In this document: positions 43,719 through 55,779 of the stretch, piece by piece
Position numbering within the stretch: the first letter of the stretch is position 1
Layout: each line of letters begins with the position of its first letter
From: Hymenopellis radicata
Taxonomy: Eukaryota; Basidiomycota; Agaricomycetes; Agaricales; Physalacriaceae
DNA length: 64,000 bases
Direction: 5' to 3'
Assembly (NCBI GenBank): GCA_015501595.1
Contig: JADNRX010000239.1
Location: 21,840 to 85,839, forward strand
Made by a program: the position numbers and the translations under genes
Notes under the pieces: generated by a model
What the model saw: the letters and a program-made list of their open reading frames with translations, nothing else
What the model was told of the DNA's origin: nothing
Databases searched by the model: none

Positions 43719-46700
43719 TCACGGCTGCGATTGAACAACCGCACGCACAACCGTGATCTCCTCCGCCGTAAGCTGCTCCACCAGCCCCTCGAAATTGTTC
43801 GTGTTCCTAGCCGCGTATTCCCTCAGGAACCACGTAAGGTGCTCCTACACAGGTAATGAGAACCACAGCACCTCCACCCAGGCGGCGGACACACGTACCT
43901 GCATGTTCATCTGAGAAACAGGATCGTTCTTAAGATCCTCATCCTCCGTGTCGTCCAAGATATCGTCATTGTCGAACGCCAAGCCCTTGGGACCAATAAG
44001 ATCCGACAAAAACTCCAACTCGGCATCGCGCTTGGGCGCCCCCCCGTCTTCCGCATCACTCCAATTTTCATCCTGACAAGATAAACTCATGAGTTTCCAC
44101 AACACCGCCGGACGAACACAAAGCATACATCATCGTCCTCCTCAACATCCGCCGCATTCCCGGCGGCATTAAACGTCGCCGACTCGCCGCCAGATTGCAG
44201 GTCATGGACCAAAATCTTGAGTGCCTTGACGGGGAACGACACCGACGTGAACTCGGTAGGAGCTACAAAACGATGGTTAGCAATCAGCACGCGCATTCCA
44301 CCACAGGGAAGGAAGAAAGCATGCGCACTCGTCTTCGTCCGCGACCGCGTCATGATGACTTGATTGAAAGAAAGTAAACCTCAGCACCAAGCGAAAAGAA
44401 GAAAGAAGAAAGCGTCCTAACCATTGCGTGTTTCTGGCTTGACGATGATGTCGCCCTTCACCACGAGGTTCTGCAGCGACGGACGCTCACACATGAAGAG
44501 CTGCGAGAGCGCCATCGAGCTGATCCGCGATGCCCAGAAGCCCTGGAACGTCTCGGCGTTTTCGCACCAGGTGTGGATGAGAATGTCCAATCCTGATCGT
44601 CCTTGCACGTTAGTGGATTCCAGAAGACCAAGCACTGTATCTTGTTGGTGCGTGATTAGGAAGGCGAATGGTATAATGAGACTCTGCGGCGACCATCAAT
44701 CATCAGTTTGAGCAATGGTACTCAACGACGTCAAGCATACCTGAACAAACGAGGCCGTCTTCGCACTGGTCATTCTGTTGACCATAGCTTGAAGGAGCTC
44801 TGGCAGGACGGGTAGAACAGCGTCACCTGCTCTACGAAGCAAGTGGATGATGAGATCGCCAATGGTAAGCCCAGCGGACTCATCCTGCCCTTGCAAAAGC
44901 TTGGCGACAAGTGTCAAGACATAGTCGAGACCAGATCGACCTGACTCGTCCGACCACGAAACAAGCTGATTGCAGTCCTTCCGAACAACCAGCGTCAACG
45001 AGACAATACCATTCTATAAGCAGGTAAGCCACATTCATATTATCTCCGACAAAACACATTACCTGTAGAGCATCCCGATCCTCAACAACGGCCAGACACT
45101 TGAACAAGTGCGGCGCAAGGACGCTGAAAAAGCCTTCGCCCATCGCGTGCTCGCCACGGATCAAAGCATTGATCAGCTCGAGGGCTGAGCTAGCCGTCCA
45201 CGACTCCTCCGGAGGTGCAGACGACAAGGAGTTGCACAACGATGGTAAAGCCTCCTTCACGACAACTTCGTAGATTCCCTCTGCCGATGCAGAGCACAAG
45301 GACTCCAAGATATCGGGGAAGATAGAGAGAAGAATGGGATCTGCAAAAGGTTAGGCACGTAAAAAATGTCACGAACAACTCTACTTACCCTTGTTGTTCT
45401 TGGCCCAGACATCGAGGATGGCGTGAACAAGCGCATGGGCAAGGTCGGGAGTCATCCAAGTCCCTTTATCAACTGCGACAATGACAGACAGCGTCTCTAG
45501 AACGAGAGAAAGGGTATCTTCGGACGTTTGCAGTATGAAAGGACCCATGTCCCTAGCAATGCGCGCCATGAAGGGCGTCAGTGCAGCATCGTCCGTGCCA
45601 TTGCAGAAGCTAGTCGTGTATCAGCATATATCGCAAAGCCTAAAACCCGCGCGCACTTGTGTACAGCCCTCACAGCTGAGATCTTCACAGGTATACTTCC
45701 CTCCTCCGATTCAATGACGTTGACGGCCGCATCGATGTACTGCCCTGCCAACTGAACTGGAAGCAATTGGCGTATTGGCTCGCGAAGACAAAGCCACGGC
45801 CTTGTAAGAAGGGATGTTCTAACCAATAGAATTGAATAATCGGGCAACGGAAGAACGGCATGAGGAGTACCTCGGAGAGTAAGAACAGTGGGAATGATAC
45901 CGCCGAGCAAGGACTCGATATCGATAGGCTTGGGGCGTTCAGAGTCTTCCTCATCTTCAAGACAGTCCTCAATAGACTCTGCCTGGGAACCGATGGACGC
46001 CAACGCCGCCTCAAGCGGTCGCCACCAGTTATCATTTCCAGAGTTCCTGGCTTGTTCGGAAGTGTGGATAACCTGTTGGATTGCGGATTGGAAAGTCGCA
46101 GTTATCTTGGCTGGGTTTCGGTCCATGAGGGCCTAGCGTGCATTAATCAAACTGAGATGAAGGATTCATCTGAAGTGAGATACTTACCGCAAGCAAGTCA
46201 AACCCGGCGACGCGAACACTGTAGTCCTGCGTCTCATCGTCCTCCTGTGCCACAAACGAGTTCGCGTTATTCGCCCACGTCTCTTCGTCCTCGTCAGTCA
46301 TCTGCGCGTACTTGAACACGCTCGAGATAAGCGCCGCAGAATGCTCCGCTGTGAACCATGATTTCGCTTTGCCACCACGCACCATTCCGGAGATGAAATC
46401 TAGTATGGCTGAGATGAGGTGAGATAGATGAATGGGCTCATCTTCGGAGGAAGAGGGTATCGGGTCACTGGAGGAGAGGTAGTACCGGTCAAACATTGGA
46501 TAAAGGATGTCGAGGTGTCCGACGGCGAGGTCGAGCATGTCGTTCATGTACGGCTGGAGAGCACGCGGGAAACTGGTATGTGTGGTTTCGAGAGCCTAGA
46601 CACTACGTGAGCACAAAGATGGACGAGTGTTTAGCAAGTACCTTGAATATTTGGATGCGGATAGCGAGCCCATCCCAATTGTCACCGCTGACGTCTGCTT

Positions 46701-47684
46701 GTGGATCTATCGTGAGCAAAACCTTGAACGCCTCGAGCCAAACTGGCAAGACAGACGCAATGGCCTCTTTAACGGCAACAGGATGTTGCTCTTTAACAGT
46801 ATATAAGGAGATGGTGCATTGGCGGAACACGGAGATGGTTCTGGACCGCGTAAGTGGTGATTGGTGCTGTTTCAAGTATTAGGGGTGTTTGTAGGGAGCC
46901 ACAATAACCACAAACCTCGGTGGCGCCTAATATCGACAGAAGGACTGGCAAGAGGTCGCGTAAGACAGGAAGGATTTGATCTTCCGTCAAGTCGGCCTTG
47001 ATGAATTCGGTGAAGACTTGCATGGCGCCATGGACCGCATCTGGGCTGCCGGATGAGATGAGGGAGATGAGGTTGTTTAAGAGGTCTGGGTATTCATCGG
47101 GCCAATCGCAATTAGCGATGGAGGTAAGGACCAGAGCCTACGAAATCAGACAGGCATCGCGTTGCACAGAGCGTTGGACTCACGCAAAGAGACCGGATCT
47201 TCCTATTAGGGTCGGACAGCCCTTGGAAAACTGCTTGTCGCACTTGATTTTTGATCTGCAGACTGTGAGCGGCGCTGTCTAGCAAGAGAATGGGTATCAC
47301 GCACCTCTGGAGACGGCGCGTTGCCTTTAAAGTTCTGAAAGTAGGGAGACCACCGTTCCTTCACGTATTTTCGCAGTAAAATAGTAGCCGAGTGCTGTCA
47401 CGAAAAATGCAGTCATCAAGACGCGTCCAAATCGAAAAAAACGCGCAAAAACTCATCTGTCGCAGTGACATATCAGCATCTTGAGATACGACTAGCTGGG
47501 AAAGCGCCAAGCTCGTTTCTGCGCAGAAAAAACGTGTTCATTGGACATGTTCCAAAATGTGGCACAGTGGCCCACCTGGGACGGCTGAAAGCTGCGAGAG
47601 CTTGATCTCTGCGGCCATCCGCACGTTCGAATTCGAATTTAGCGTCCCTGTAAGGCATTCTGATATTTCGGCAATGGAGGTCAT
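43719..47684 (-). CDS. KAP114: importin-9 / Kap114-type karyopherin
   Basis: Start MTSIAEISECLTG at 47684, stop at 43719, about 14 short introns and roughly 1,000 residues, matching the family. HEAT-like helices run throughout: SATILLRKYVKERW-type segment near the N-terminus, QVRQAVFQGLSDPNRKIRS, then ALVLTSIANCDWPDEYPDLL and NWDGLAIRIQIFK. Near the C-terminus there is an acidic insert (EEDDD/DENWSDAEDGG) and the end TWFLREYAARNTNNFEGLV..VQSQP. Importin-9/Kap114 imports histones H2A-H2B and TBP (known). One base is missing near 45,767, where GFVFASQYA must continue as LLPVQLAGQYIDAA; I attribute this to base calling. It is single-copy at the centre of the inverted duplication, divergent from SKT5. 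Confidence 0.85.
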
Positions 47685-48340
47685 GGTACGAGAAGGAGGA
47701 GCAGGAGCAATGTCCCACCAAACAGATGCAAATGTCGCGTTCACGTGCAGTCGACATGGGAAACATGCTTTGCTTCGAAAACACGCTTATTCAACAGTAA
47801 CTGAAGTGACCGAGAGTAATCGCAAGTGTGTATTGCGTCGAATAAAGTGGCCGGCGTTGTCCGACGCAAAGACTGTTCTAAGGAGCTTGTTCAGGCTCTT
47901 TTACCGCGTGTGCAGTGACCATCTCGACTGTCAAGGCCGCGTTTCTGGTATTAACATACACGATATGGTAACTTGACATGTGTACTAATTACTCATCCAG
48001 CAGAGAGGATGACTACTAGCTCAAGAATAGCGCTCGTTCCTTCATAAGCGGACTGCAGCTTCCATGCCGATAGACACGTTGTATGACAGACTTGGACCAA
48101 GATTCACATAAAAATTCTCATGTTGTTCAAGCCACGTCAACTGCAGGTATCATATTGGGTAGAATAGCACTGTATGTGGGATGCAGAAAGCTACTCATTT
48201 CGGCGAACTCTTTCCAGAAAGCGACAGAAGAAATCACTGGAATCCATGAAAATAGGACCTCAAGGGTCAATAAAAGGCTCCAATGTCAAAAGCCAAAATA
48301 CGCAGTCGCGGTGGAGAAGAAAGATTGAAATGCTTATGAG
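47685..48340. other. divergent promoter region between KAP114 and SKT5
   Basis: No gene was recognised. 656 bp separate the two start codons. Confidence 0.5.
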
Positions 48341-50039
48341 ATGACCAAATATGGAAGTGATGCCAACAACCGTGATCACAGCTTGACCGGCACCACCACG
48401 ACGTCGACGATGTACACGGCGACGATGCAGCAGCCGCCGCGGCCGACGTCGCAGTTCACTCAAAAGGACCAGTATCCGCGGAACGGAGGCTCCCAGTACG
48501 ATTCGGTGCGATCCAGAGCCTCCGCTAACGGCCTCAACGGCGCCAATGGGTACGAGCGCGAGTTCGGCGACGGTGGCGACGATGAACGCGGATATACTCC
48601 GCCACAGGACCAGGACACTGACCCTGACGACTTCTACAATGGCAATGGCAGCCATCCGCCCTCGACATACATGCCAGATCCATACTCTCAATCTCGCTCG
48701 GTAGCAACGCAGTCTATCCGCGCCCCTTCACCGCCGCCCGCACCCATCCTCGACCACTCCCATCTACGACCTGGCAATCAGGCCGCCCTCCTCTCACACG
48801 AACGCACCCTCGAATTATACCGCGCCAATGCGAAGAAAACGCAGGACCCAGACCTTCAATTCGAATTCGCAGTCTTCATGATAGACGCCTCCAAATCCCT
48901 CCCTATACCAGAGAATACCCCGGAAATCTCCTACAGGTCGAAAAGGCTATTGAAAAGCGGGAAGACCTCATCAGGGAGGCGACCGCATTGCTCAAACGCC
49001 TTGCCGATCGGGCCATTCCCCCTCACAGTATTTCCTCGCCGACTGCTATGCAAACGGCATCGGCACAGTCAAGAACAAGCAGGATTTCGACCGTGCATAC
49101 CCGCTGTTCGTCCTTGCCGCCAAGCACGGCCACGCCGACGCAGCCTACCGCGCCGGGACATGCTGCGAGAATGGATGGGGCTGTAGGCGAGAGTCGGCAA
49201 AGGCTTTGCAATTCTTTCGCAAAGCCGCAGCATCGCTACATCCCGGTGCCATGTATCGGCTCGGCGTGGCAGAGCTCAATGGCGAGCTCTCCCTATCAAA
49301 GCGGCCGAAGGAGGAGTCAAGTGGCTAAAGCGGAGTGCGGAGCATGCAACCGCAGAGTTTCCACATGCTTTGCACGAACTCGCGCTGCTGCACGAACGTG
49401 GCATTGACAACGTCGTGTTTGTCGACTACGAGTACTCCATAGAGCTGCTCGCCCAGGCTGCCGAACTCGGTTATGCAGCTAGCGCATATCGATTAGGAGA
49501 ATGCTACGAGTATGGCAAGAACGGTGTCCAAGTGACCCAGCATTATCTATACACTACTACGTGCGTCATCTTTCACCTCTCCCTTCATGCTGTTAACGAT
49601 CTCCACAGAATATCGCAGCCCAACAAAACCATCGTGATGCTTGCTTCGCTCTGACAGCATGGTACCTAGTAGGCTCACCCGGTGTCCTGCCCAGTCCGAC
49701 ACAGAAGCCTACCTCTGGGCCGAGAAGCTGCAGAGGCCGGCCTTCCCAAAGCCATGTACGCTGTGGGTTACTTCAGCGAAGTGGGGATAGGTACAACGGC
49801 TGATATGGAAAAGTGAGTCCATCGTTCCGTGGGACTCAACATCCACTTACTCTGCGTTAGAGCTGTTGCGTGGTACAAAAAGGCTACCGACTTGGGCGAC
49901 AAGCGCGCCGCTCAGCGACTAAAGGGGTCCACGAATCAGCCGATGCATCAGCCGGGCGGGCCAGGGTCTGTGCTCCATCGAGGAGGGCCCGACGACAGTG
50001 GCGCGCCAAGGGCAAGGATAAGAGTGTGTTGTAATGTAG
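48341..50039 (+). CDS. SKT5: Skt5/Chs4-type chitin synthase activator (Sel1 repeats), frame slips
   Basis: The low-complexity Gln/Ser/Pro N-terminus is followed by TLELYRANAKKTQDPDLQFE, then Sel1-like repeats: YFLADCYANGIGTVKNKQDF, AAKHGHADAAYRAGTCCENG, PGAMYRLGVAELNG, LGYAASAYRLGECYEYGK, ACFALTAWYLVGS, KAMYAVGYFSEVGIG and AVAWYKKATDLGDKRAAQRL. The likely C-terminus is the CAAX-type box CVVM before TAG at 50037, as in prenylated Chs4. Skt5/Chs4 activates the Chs3-type chitin synthase (known). To read through, about one base must be restored near 48,936, 49,023, 49,313, 49,523, 49,690, 49,727 and around 50,000-50,025; all look like losses and most fall in short homopolymers. Introns lie near 49,560-49,608 and 49,812-49,859. 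Repeats are otherwise perfect, so assembly error seems likelier than decay. Confidence 0.8.
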
Positions 50040-50284
50040 AGCACGGCGCTTTCTTGGATTTGGGACTATTAGTATCTTTAATTCCTTCGATGTAGTTTAT
50101 AACACATATGATGCTTTCTGGACCTTGACAACTATTCTAGACTAGTTTAGTACGACACTCTCTATTTCATTGTTGTTTCCGCTTGGAAGATTGTACATTG
50201 GAGGTCGTGCATTAATATCGGCGTTAGGGGGTGTATCGAGGACGGGTGCCAGAATGTATCTACGGCCAGCTGGGTTTCTGACAA

Positions 50285-50395
50285 TCGGTCGGATATCGAC
50301 AATACTGCAGTCTAACTGCAGTAAATCTATTCTGCGGTGTCGCCCAAAGAGGCAATGCTTGGCGCGCATCTACAGACGCCACACTTGAGAGCTGC
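50285..50395. repeat. partial copy of carboxylase-flank sequence
   Basis: TCGGTCGGATATCGACA..CTGCAGTAAAT and AAAGAGGCAATGCTTGG..TCTACAGACGCCACACTTGAG match 59,055-59,180 in the same orientation and about 34,640-34,760 inverted. It lies just outside the right arm. Confidence 0.6.
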
Positions 50396-50488
50396 CCTGG
50401 TCAGATCTGTGGTACGTGACCGAGAGCCACGTGCACCGTGCGGCTTCCTCAGTAACACTCAGTTAGTCCTGTCTTTCTGACCACGAGC

Positions 50489-50650
50489 ATGAAAAAACGC
50501 GACTTGGAGGTGCGCGAACAGAAAATAGACATACCTCGCTAAATCCTCACAGATCGATTCTCTTTTGATGACAATATGTCTCTGGTACTGGAATTCAATC
50601 TTTTGGTCGGAGATTCTGGGAAAACTCTGCGCGACCTTGGTTACTGCGTT
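50489..50650 (+). pseudogene. kinase 5' relic, right arm
   Basis: ATGAAAAAACGCGACTTGGA, then an intron-like stretch ending CTCACAG, then ATCGATTCTC. The codons for the FWE-SARPWL region are damaged, with the end at TTGGTTACTG. Upstream bases match 28,130-28,219. Confidence 0.6.
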
Positions 50651-50654
50651 GCCT

Positions 50655-50870
50655 ACAAGTTCATCCACTACAGCTCAAACTTGGCTACTTCTGCTAAGAA
50701 CCGCTTCGAATGGATGGGCGCGTAAATGCAAACCAGTCGGCTTGCACACATCAATGTACACGGCAGGAATAAGGACGCCCTCCTCTGAAGCTACTCTACA
50801 AAACTCGCGCAGCTATTTACGTCTATGGCTGTTGGTTCTTTTGGACCCGCTAGATCAGAGAGGCTGTCGA
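50655..50870 (+). pseudogene. relic of MYND-protein exon 4
   Basis: With frame changes and stops it reads YSSNLATSA, RFEWMGA, MQTSRLAHI and GSFGPARS. Compare YSSDLATPA, SFEWMGA and MQTGRLAQI in exon 4 of the intact MYND gene at 11,286-10,899. An unrelated gene's exon was therefore captured into the duplicated cassette. Confidence 0.65.
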
Positions 50871-52123
50871 ATAAATTACTCGCCCTCATTCGCTTGGCGA
50901 TGAATTGATTATGCCTACAATCTGTGCACTGAACTCTATCTCAGAGTGATTCGGTTGTCTCAGTTGCAAAACCCGCATGAGAATCAGTGCCGCCGACCAA
51001 GCAAGCCGTTTTGCATTCGTTGGTGAGTACTGCTCGTTCCTTCTCCCTTATTTTGTTATAGATCAGCCGATTTCAGATTCTTCCTACTCTGACTCGGACA
51101 CTCCGCTTGGGGAGATGGCGAATTGAATCCCGTAACATCTGAATAGGCCGCAACTCACTAGACTAGCGTGCGAAGGCTCTCTGTCTCCCCGGATTCCCCA
51201 CAGCTGTACGAAGAATGAAGAGTTCTACGGGCTCTATTCTTGATGTTCTCTGGACGCGCACATCACTGCCCCCATTTTTGTTTGTAACTCAGCTCAGGTT
51301 TATAGATCTTCGCCTCAATTTACGGTGTTATTAACATAGTTCTAATGTCTAGATGACCATATTGGCCATTTAAAGCGCCCAATGTACATCGGAACTCATG
51401 AATCGGATGGTACCTGGGCGTCTGTGACGAATATGGGATCTCTTCCTGGCAGCAGACCCTCGTTTTGTTTTCGCAGCATCTTCTTTTGACACCGAAATGC
51501 TGTTAAAACCAGCACGCATCCGTTACCGCCGTCATACTCGATGACTAGGCATCTAGATGACCCACTGGCCATCATCGTCCTGATGTTGTTCATGTGTATA
51601 GAAGCACTAGGACGTGCTACCCTTGTTCTCAACTGGGACAAATTCACTTTGTACGCTTTACCGTTTGCGAGTCTCAGCGTGCAGAAAGCTGAAGTTGGGG
51701 CCAGAAACGACTCGGGACTTGTCTATCGTTTGCAACGTCTTACGGCGCCCTGCCTGAAGCGTGGTCTTGCTTTCCATTGCTAGTCGATGCGCTCTTCTGA
51801 TTCGCACAGGCCGGACTGCCTGAAGGAAGGCCTGAAAGGCCGTGTTATCCCAGCGTTTCGTCCTTCTGGCACCGAGAAGCTGTTCAAGCAACGGGCGCTT
51901 ATGCTGTCGTCGCACCCTCTTATCCTTCACACGACTGCTCGAGTCATATTCCTTTGTCTTAAGAATGGAAACCGTACGCCCATATGGTTATTCTCCATTA
52001 ATCATTCCACAGCCTTTCTGGTGACTGGGTCCCTTCTGTGTCACCCGGTTCATCCTGAGATGTATAAATACCTTCCCAATCCTCGCTTCTTCTACCCAAC
52101 CTTCCCTCCCCCACTGTTTCAGA
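50871..52123. other. arm sequence upstream of the 198-aa gene
   Basis: Homologous to 41,903-43,130 inverted. Open frames are not conserved between the arms. Confidence 0.4.
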
Positions 52124-52915
52124 ATGAGCACAACTGTTACCTACCCACCCGATAAGCCTGTTGAAGTTTTCACAGTAGGTTCTATTAGGTTCGTCTCTGC
52201 CCCGTAGCTGATAAAAAATTTCAGCGCGGGCAACAGGTTATTCTCCAAATCGATGCCTACACTATGGACGATCACTTCATCCCCAAGAATACGCCCGTGA
52301 CCATATACACCTCAGAGTCGTATAAGATTGACAGGAGGGCCAGTGTAAGCTCACCCTTTGACGTCCAACAATGATCGTTTACCAATTACACGTACAGACC
52401 GCCGCCGGTAATCCAAAACCCAACGAAGTGGAGTATCACTTCACCGTTCTGGTCACTGTGGACAGGGTACAAGTTCGTGCAACGGCTTTCGATGACATCA
52501 ACGATGTACAGCTCAAGCCGAGGCCAAATGGTGGTCGCATCCTGAAAAGGCTGACGGTACGTTTTGTCAACAGTTGACCGATCCGACAACAACTCATGAT
52601 AGAATTTGAAGCCCGGCACCGATAATGCCTTTTTGAGAAACGCAGTCCAATATCGCGTGCGCGATTCGAGGATGGGAACATTTTCTCCCAAGGAAACTCT
52701 GAACGCTGGCCAGGAGATTAAGATCATGGCTGGCCCGATGTCAATGGCAGTGCGTAAAGTAGAAACGGTCATTATTATGTTGACTGACACCTCTCTTGCA
52801 TTAGGGAAATCCGGAAACAGGCCGGGACTACAAGTACGCCCCAGTGACTTGGACGAAGGAGGCGGTCGTCGCTCGAGGACGGCCCCTCGTCCATTCAGCC
52901 TTCAGAGCAGCCTAG
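52124..52915 (+). CDS. unknown 198-aa protein, right-arm copy
   Basis: Exons 52124-52174, 52225-52344, 52398-52556, 52603-52758 and 52805-52915, with introns of 46-53 nt, all canonical. The protein starts MSTTVTYPPDKPVEVFT and ends RPLVHSAFRAA. The model was deduced from consistent GT..AG junctions in both arm copies. Differences seen (for example KPGTDN/KPGSDN, IMAGP/IMGGP) are substitutions, not frame changes. Function unknown. Intergenic DNA on both sides has diverged more than the exons, which hints at selection. Confidence 0.75.
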
Positions 52916-53344
52916 GGCGTAGTTGCATGACGATGATATGAAATAAACGTCTGATTTTACTTGATGAACTATAGTATCTGTACCACTTCCATGTAGATAC
53001 AACGAACAATGACACCCAGACTTCCAGACTCCTAGGGCGGCGAACAAAGACAGTGGAAACGCGGGAATATATCGGCCACCTGCATCGTACACCGACGTCT
53101 ATCCTGTAGTAGACAACGTCTGGAAGCCGGCGTCTCCAGACGCAGAAGCGAGGCTAATCCGAAATGTTGCCAAGTCATGTAATGAGGAGAGTATACTGGT
53201 CGCCTCATCGTAATACACCTCGTAGTTGGCGGATTGAACGAGAAGCAGTGTCTGGACCCAGCGTGGGAGTCCGGCGTCTAAGGCAACGTGATCCAATGTT
53301 TGTTTCGATCACGTCGTCACGTCTTCCACTTTCTAACCACGACC

Positions 53345-54814
53345 ATGGAAAAACGCGACTTGCAGGTGCGTGAAGTGCATTAGATGTGTGCCTCGCTGGA
53401 TCTCATTATAGATTGACTTCTCTCTTGACGATAATATTGTCCCCGGTACCCGGGAATTTAATCTTTTGAAGCGCATGAGATTTTGGGAAGACTCTGCGCG
53501 ACCTTGGTTACTGGAACGCGGATACACGCTCTATAATCATTTCTGCTTGGATGAAGCAGTGATACGCTCTGCCGACTGCGGTCCCTATCTCCCAAATTCG
53601 AGCAAACTGGGTGGCCAGTTTCCGTACGCATTTCACGATGAGGCGTATGCATCATTCGAAGAGGATACAGGAGAGATTCCTTACTTTACCTATGCTTGGG
53701 TAAGAACCTTGCAATTTGAGCATATGGGAATAGGATGACAGACATATCACAGGGAAACGTTGTTTTCGCGCAGGACAAGGAAAACCGCCATGTCACATTG
53801 AAGCTCGTTCGACGGGACAGCGAAGAGTCTCGGATCATGCATTTCCTCCTGAAAGCTCAGAATGAAAGGCCCGGCAAGTTCATCCCGGGGATTCTGCCAA
53901 TCTTGGAAATCCTACCATTTGCAGGGCACTGGCTCGTGGTTATGCCACGGTGAGTACAGGAATTGTTTCGCTCGACAAAAAGTCCATCCTGATGCTCATT
54001 AGATGGGGTGACGCCATCGCATCTCCATGGTTCAACAGTGTTGCGGAGACTCTTGTCGTGATACACTCTCTATTGTCGGCTTTGGCGTTCTTACACAGCT
54101 CCGGCATTGTACATCGAGTAAGTGTCTTCAGCGGCCATTCCGTTTCACACTCAACTGGAGCTACGCTTAGGACATTGCGCCACGTAATACACTGGTAAAT
54201 CACTTCGCGCTTGATAGCAGAGGTGGTGGATACCCACTACGATCAGCCATGCGACAGGATGGTCGGATGAAGTACGTCTTATTCGATTTTAACCTCGCCT
54301 TGATGTTCCCCGCCTCTGCAACGCATGCGTCCTGTCGCTTGCCACGCAAGAGCGGTCTCTTCGCATCACTTAATGCTCCTACGGATTTATCTCAAGGTGA
54401 ATATGACTATGAGCCCTTCGCATTTGATGTGGGGTGCTTGGGAATAATGTTCAGCATTTTTTTCCAAGTGAGCGCCCGTTCTAACAAGATTACTCGTGAT
54501 TTGGCCCTTACCTGTGACAGCACCTGACTCCCTTCGCACCTATCCTGGCCCCTCTAATCGACGGCATGGAGACTTGGGATGTTCGCGCGCGTTTTACAGC
54601 CGAGGAGGCTTTGCAGTTCTTTGAGCAGCACGTCCCACACCTTGATGAGAACCTATTGTACGCGTCCCGCGTAAATACGACTACGAGGAGTATGACCGCT
54701 GGTCTGAACTTCCACCTGAGTTCGTTCAAAAATGGGCCCATCTACGTATACCACCGGAACCTATTACAAGGAAGATATTACGCTGGCTCTGTCAGTATCG
54801 AATTTGTGATATAG
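53345..54814 (+). pseudogene. protein kinase-like protein, right-arm copy, C-terminal frameshift
   Basis: Exons 53345-53365, 53412-53699, 53753-53949, 54003-54117, 54171-54467 and 54521 onward repeat the left-arm model. The beta-3 Lys (TLKLVRRDSEE), HRDIAPRN and DFNLALMFP are kept. In the last exon one G is missing near 54,664 (expected LLYAVPRKYDYEEY), so the tail reads out of frame and stops at 54,814. The kinase core is complete, so a product with an altered tail is possible, or the base may be an assembly loss. Confidence 0.75.
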
Positions 54815-54849
54815 CCGTGCAAAGGATTAGACGGACAGTACGCGGACTA

Positions 54850-55779
54850 CTTGGATAGGTTGATCACTGTGTATATCTACACTTCTCTTTAATCAAAGCC
54901 TTCTGGCTCCTTGGCATAACCTCAGAATCACTTGAGTTCCAGCTCGCACTCCTCAGAAGCGATCTCTCTTTGAGGTGTCAAGATTTATTCAACGCTTGAG
55001 ACACGCGATGAAAAGGGCTCCCATGTACTAACATGAACTTACTACACCTCAAGTTTATGTACTATTGGAAAGGACACGTAAAAGTGGCGCAAGACGGGGA
55101 AGAACGACACAAAGCCAGGTCCGATTCAGAGCGCCGACTTTGAATTTGATCTCCCGTTTAGAGCAGTTTAATGGCTCGGGGGTCTCCAACACTTCGGTGG
55201 CATATCTACTATCTAGGGAATGTAGAGTAGTGATATTGTTCTGAAGCAACGTGCGCACTTCCCACCCCAGAACACGGTTGTCACCCCCTCTCTCGCATGC
55301 CAGAGGCGCTTCTTGATTCGACGAGAAATTCGGCCTCAGGCCTACTTCGCATTTGGAGGAGGCGGGTCGCGCCACGACGTGACGGAAGCACCCCAGGCTC
55401 TCCGAGTCTGCTCAGTTCCTCCAAGTGATAGGCTCTATGCAGATCAATAATTGATAATCAGAGTCAGGAATATATTCAACGGTATATAGAATCACGAAGT
55501 CGATATGTGTGATGCAGCGGTCCTCAAGTTCCCTCGATCGCAGCATCTGCGCTGAGCGTATCAGGTTTAGTCTTTGACATGAATGTGAACATCCTGGCGA
55601 ACCCGCGCCATTCACTCTGTATGTTCTAAACCATAAAATCCGTTGGACAGACATCCTTCAGATCCCGAGAGCACGGCGTTCACGACAGTCGATTGAACCT
55701 ATGGACCGTGACCCGACGATGGAGAACACGGAATATTGCTCAATAGCCCCCATTAAGAATTGCGTCATTTAAGTTACAC
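54850..55779. other. kinase-F-box convergent intergenic region, right arm
   Basis: Third member of the 29.7-30.6 kb and 38.2-39.2 kb segments. No conserved frame. Confidence 0.5.

Noticed and set aside
43719..47684. Plus-strand frames inside KAP114 (for example 45,860-46,315)
   Set aside because: They lie antisense to HEAT-repeat exons and carry no domain.
51396..51783. Gene in the right arm opposite or upstream of the 198-aa gene
   Set aside because: The matching left-arm frame (42,191-42,655) is not maintained, and no splice model restored it.
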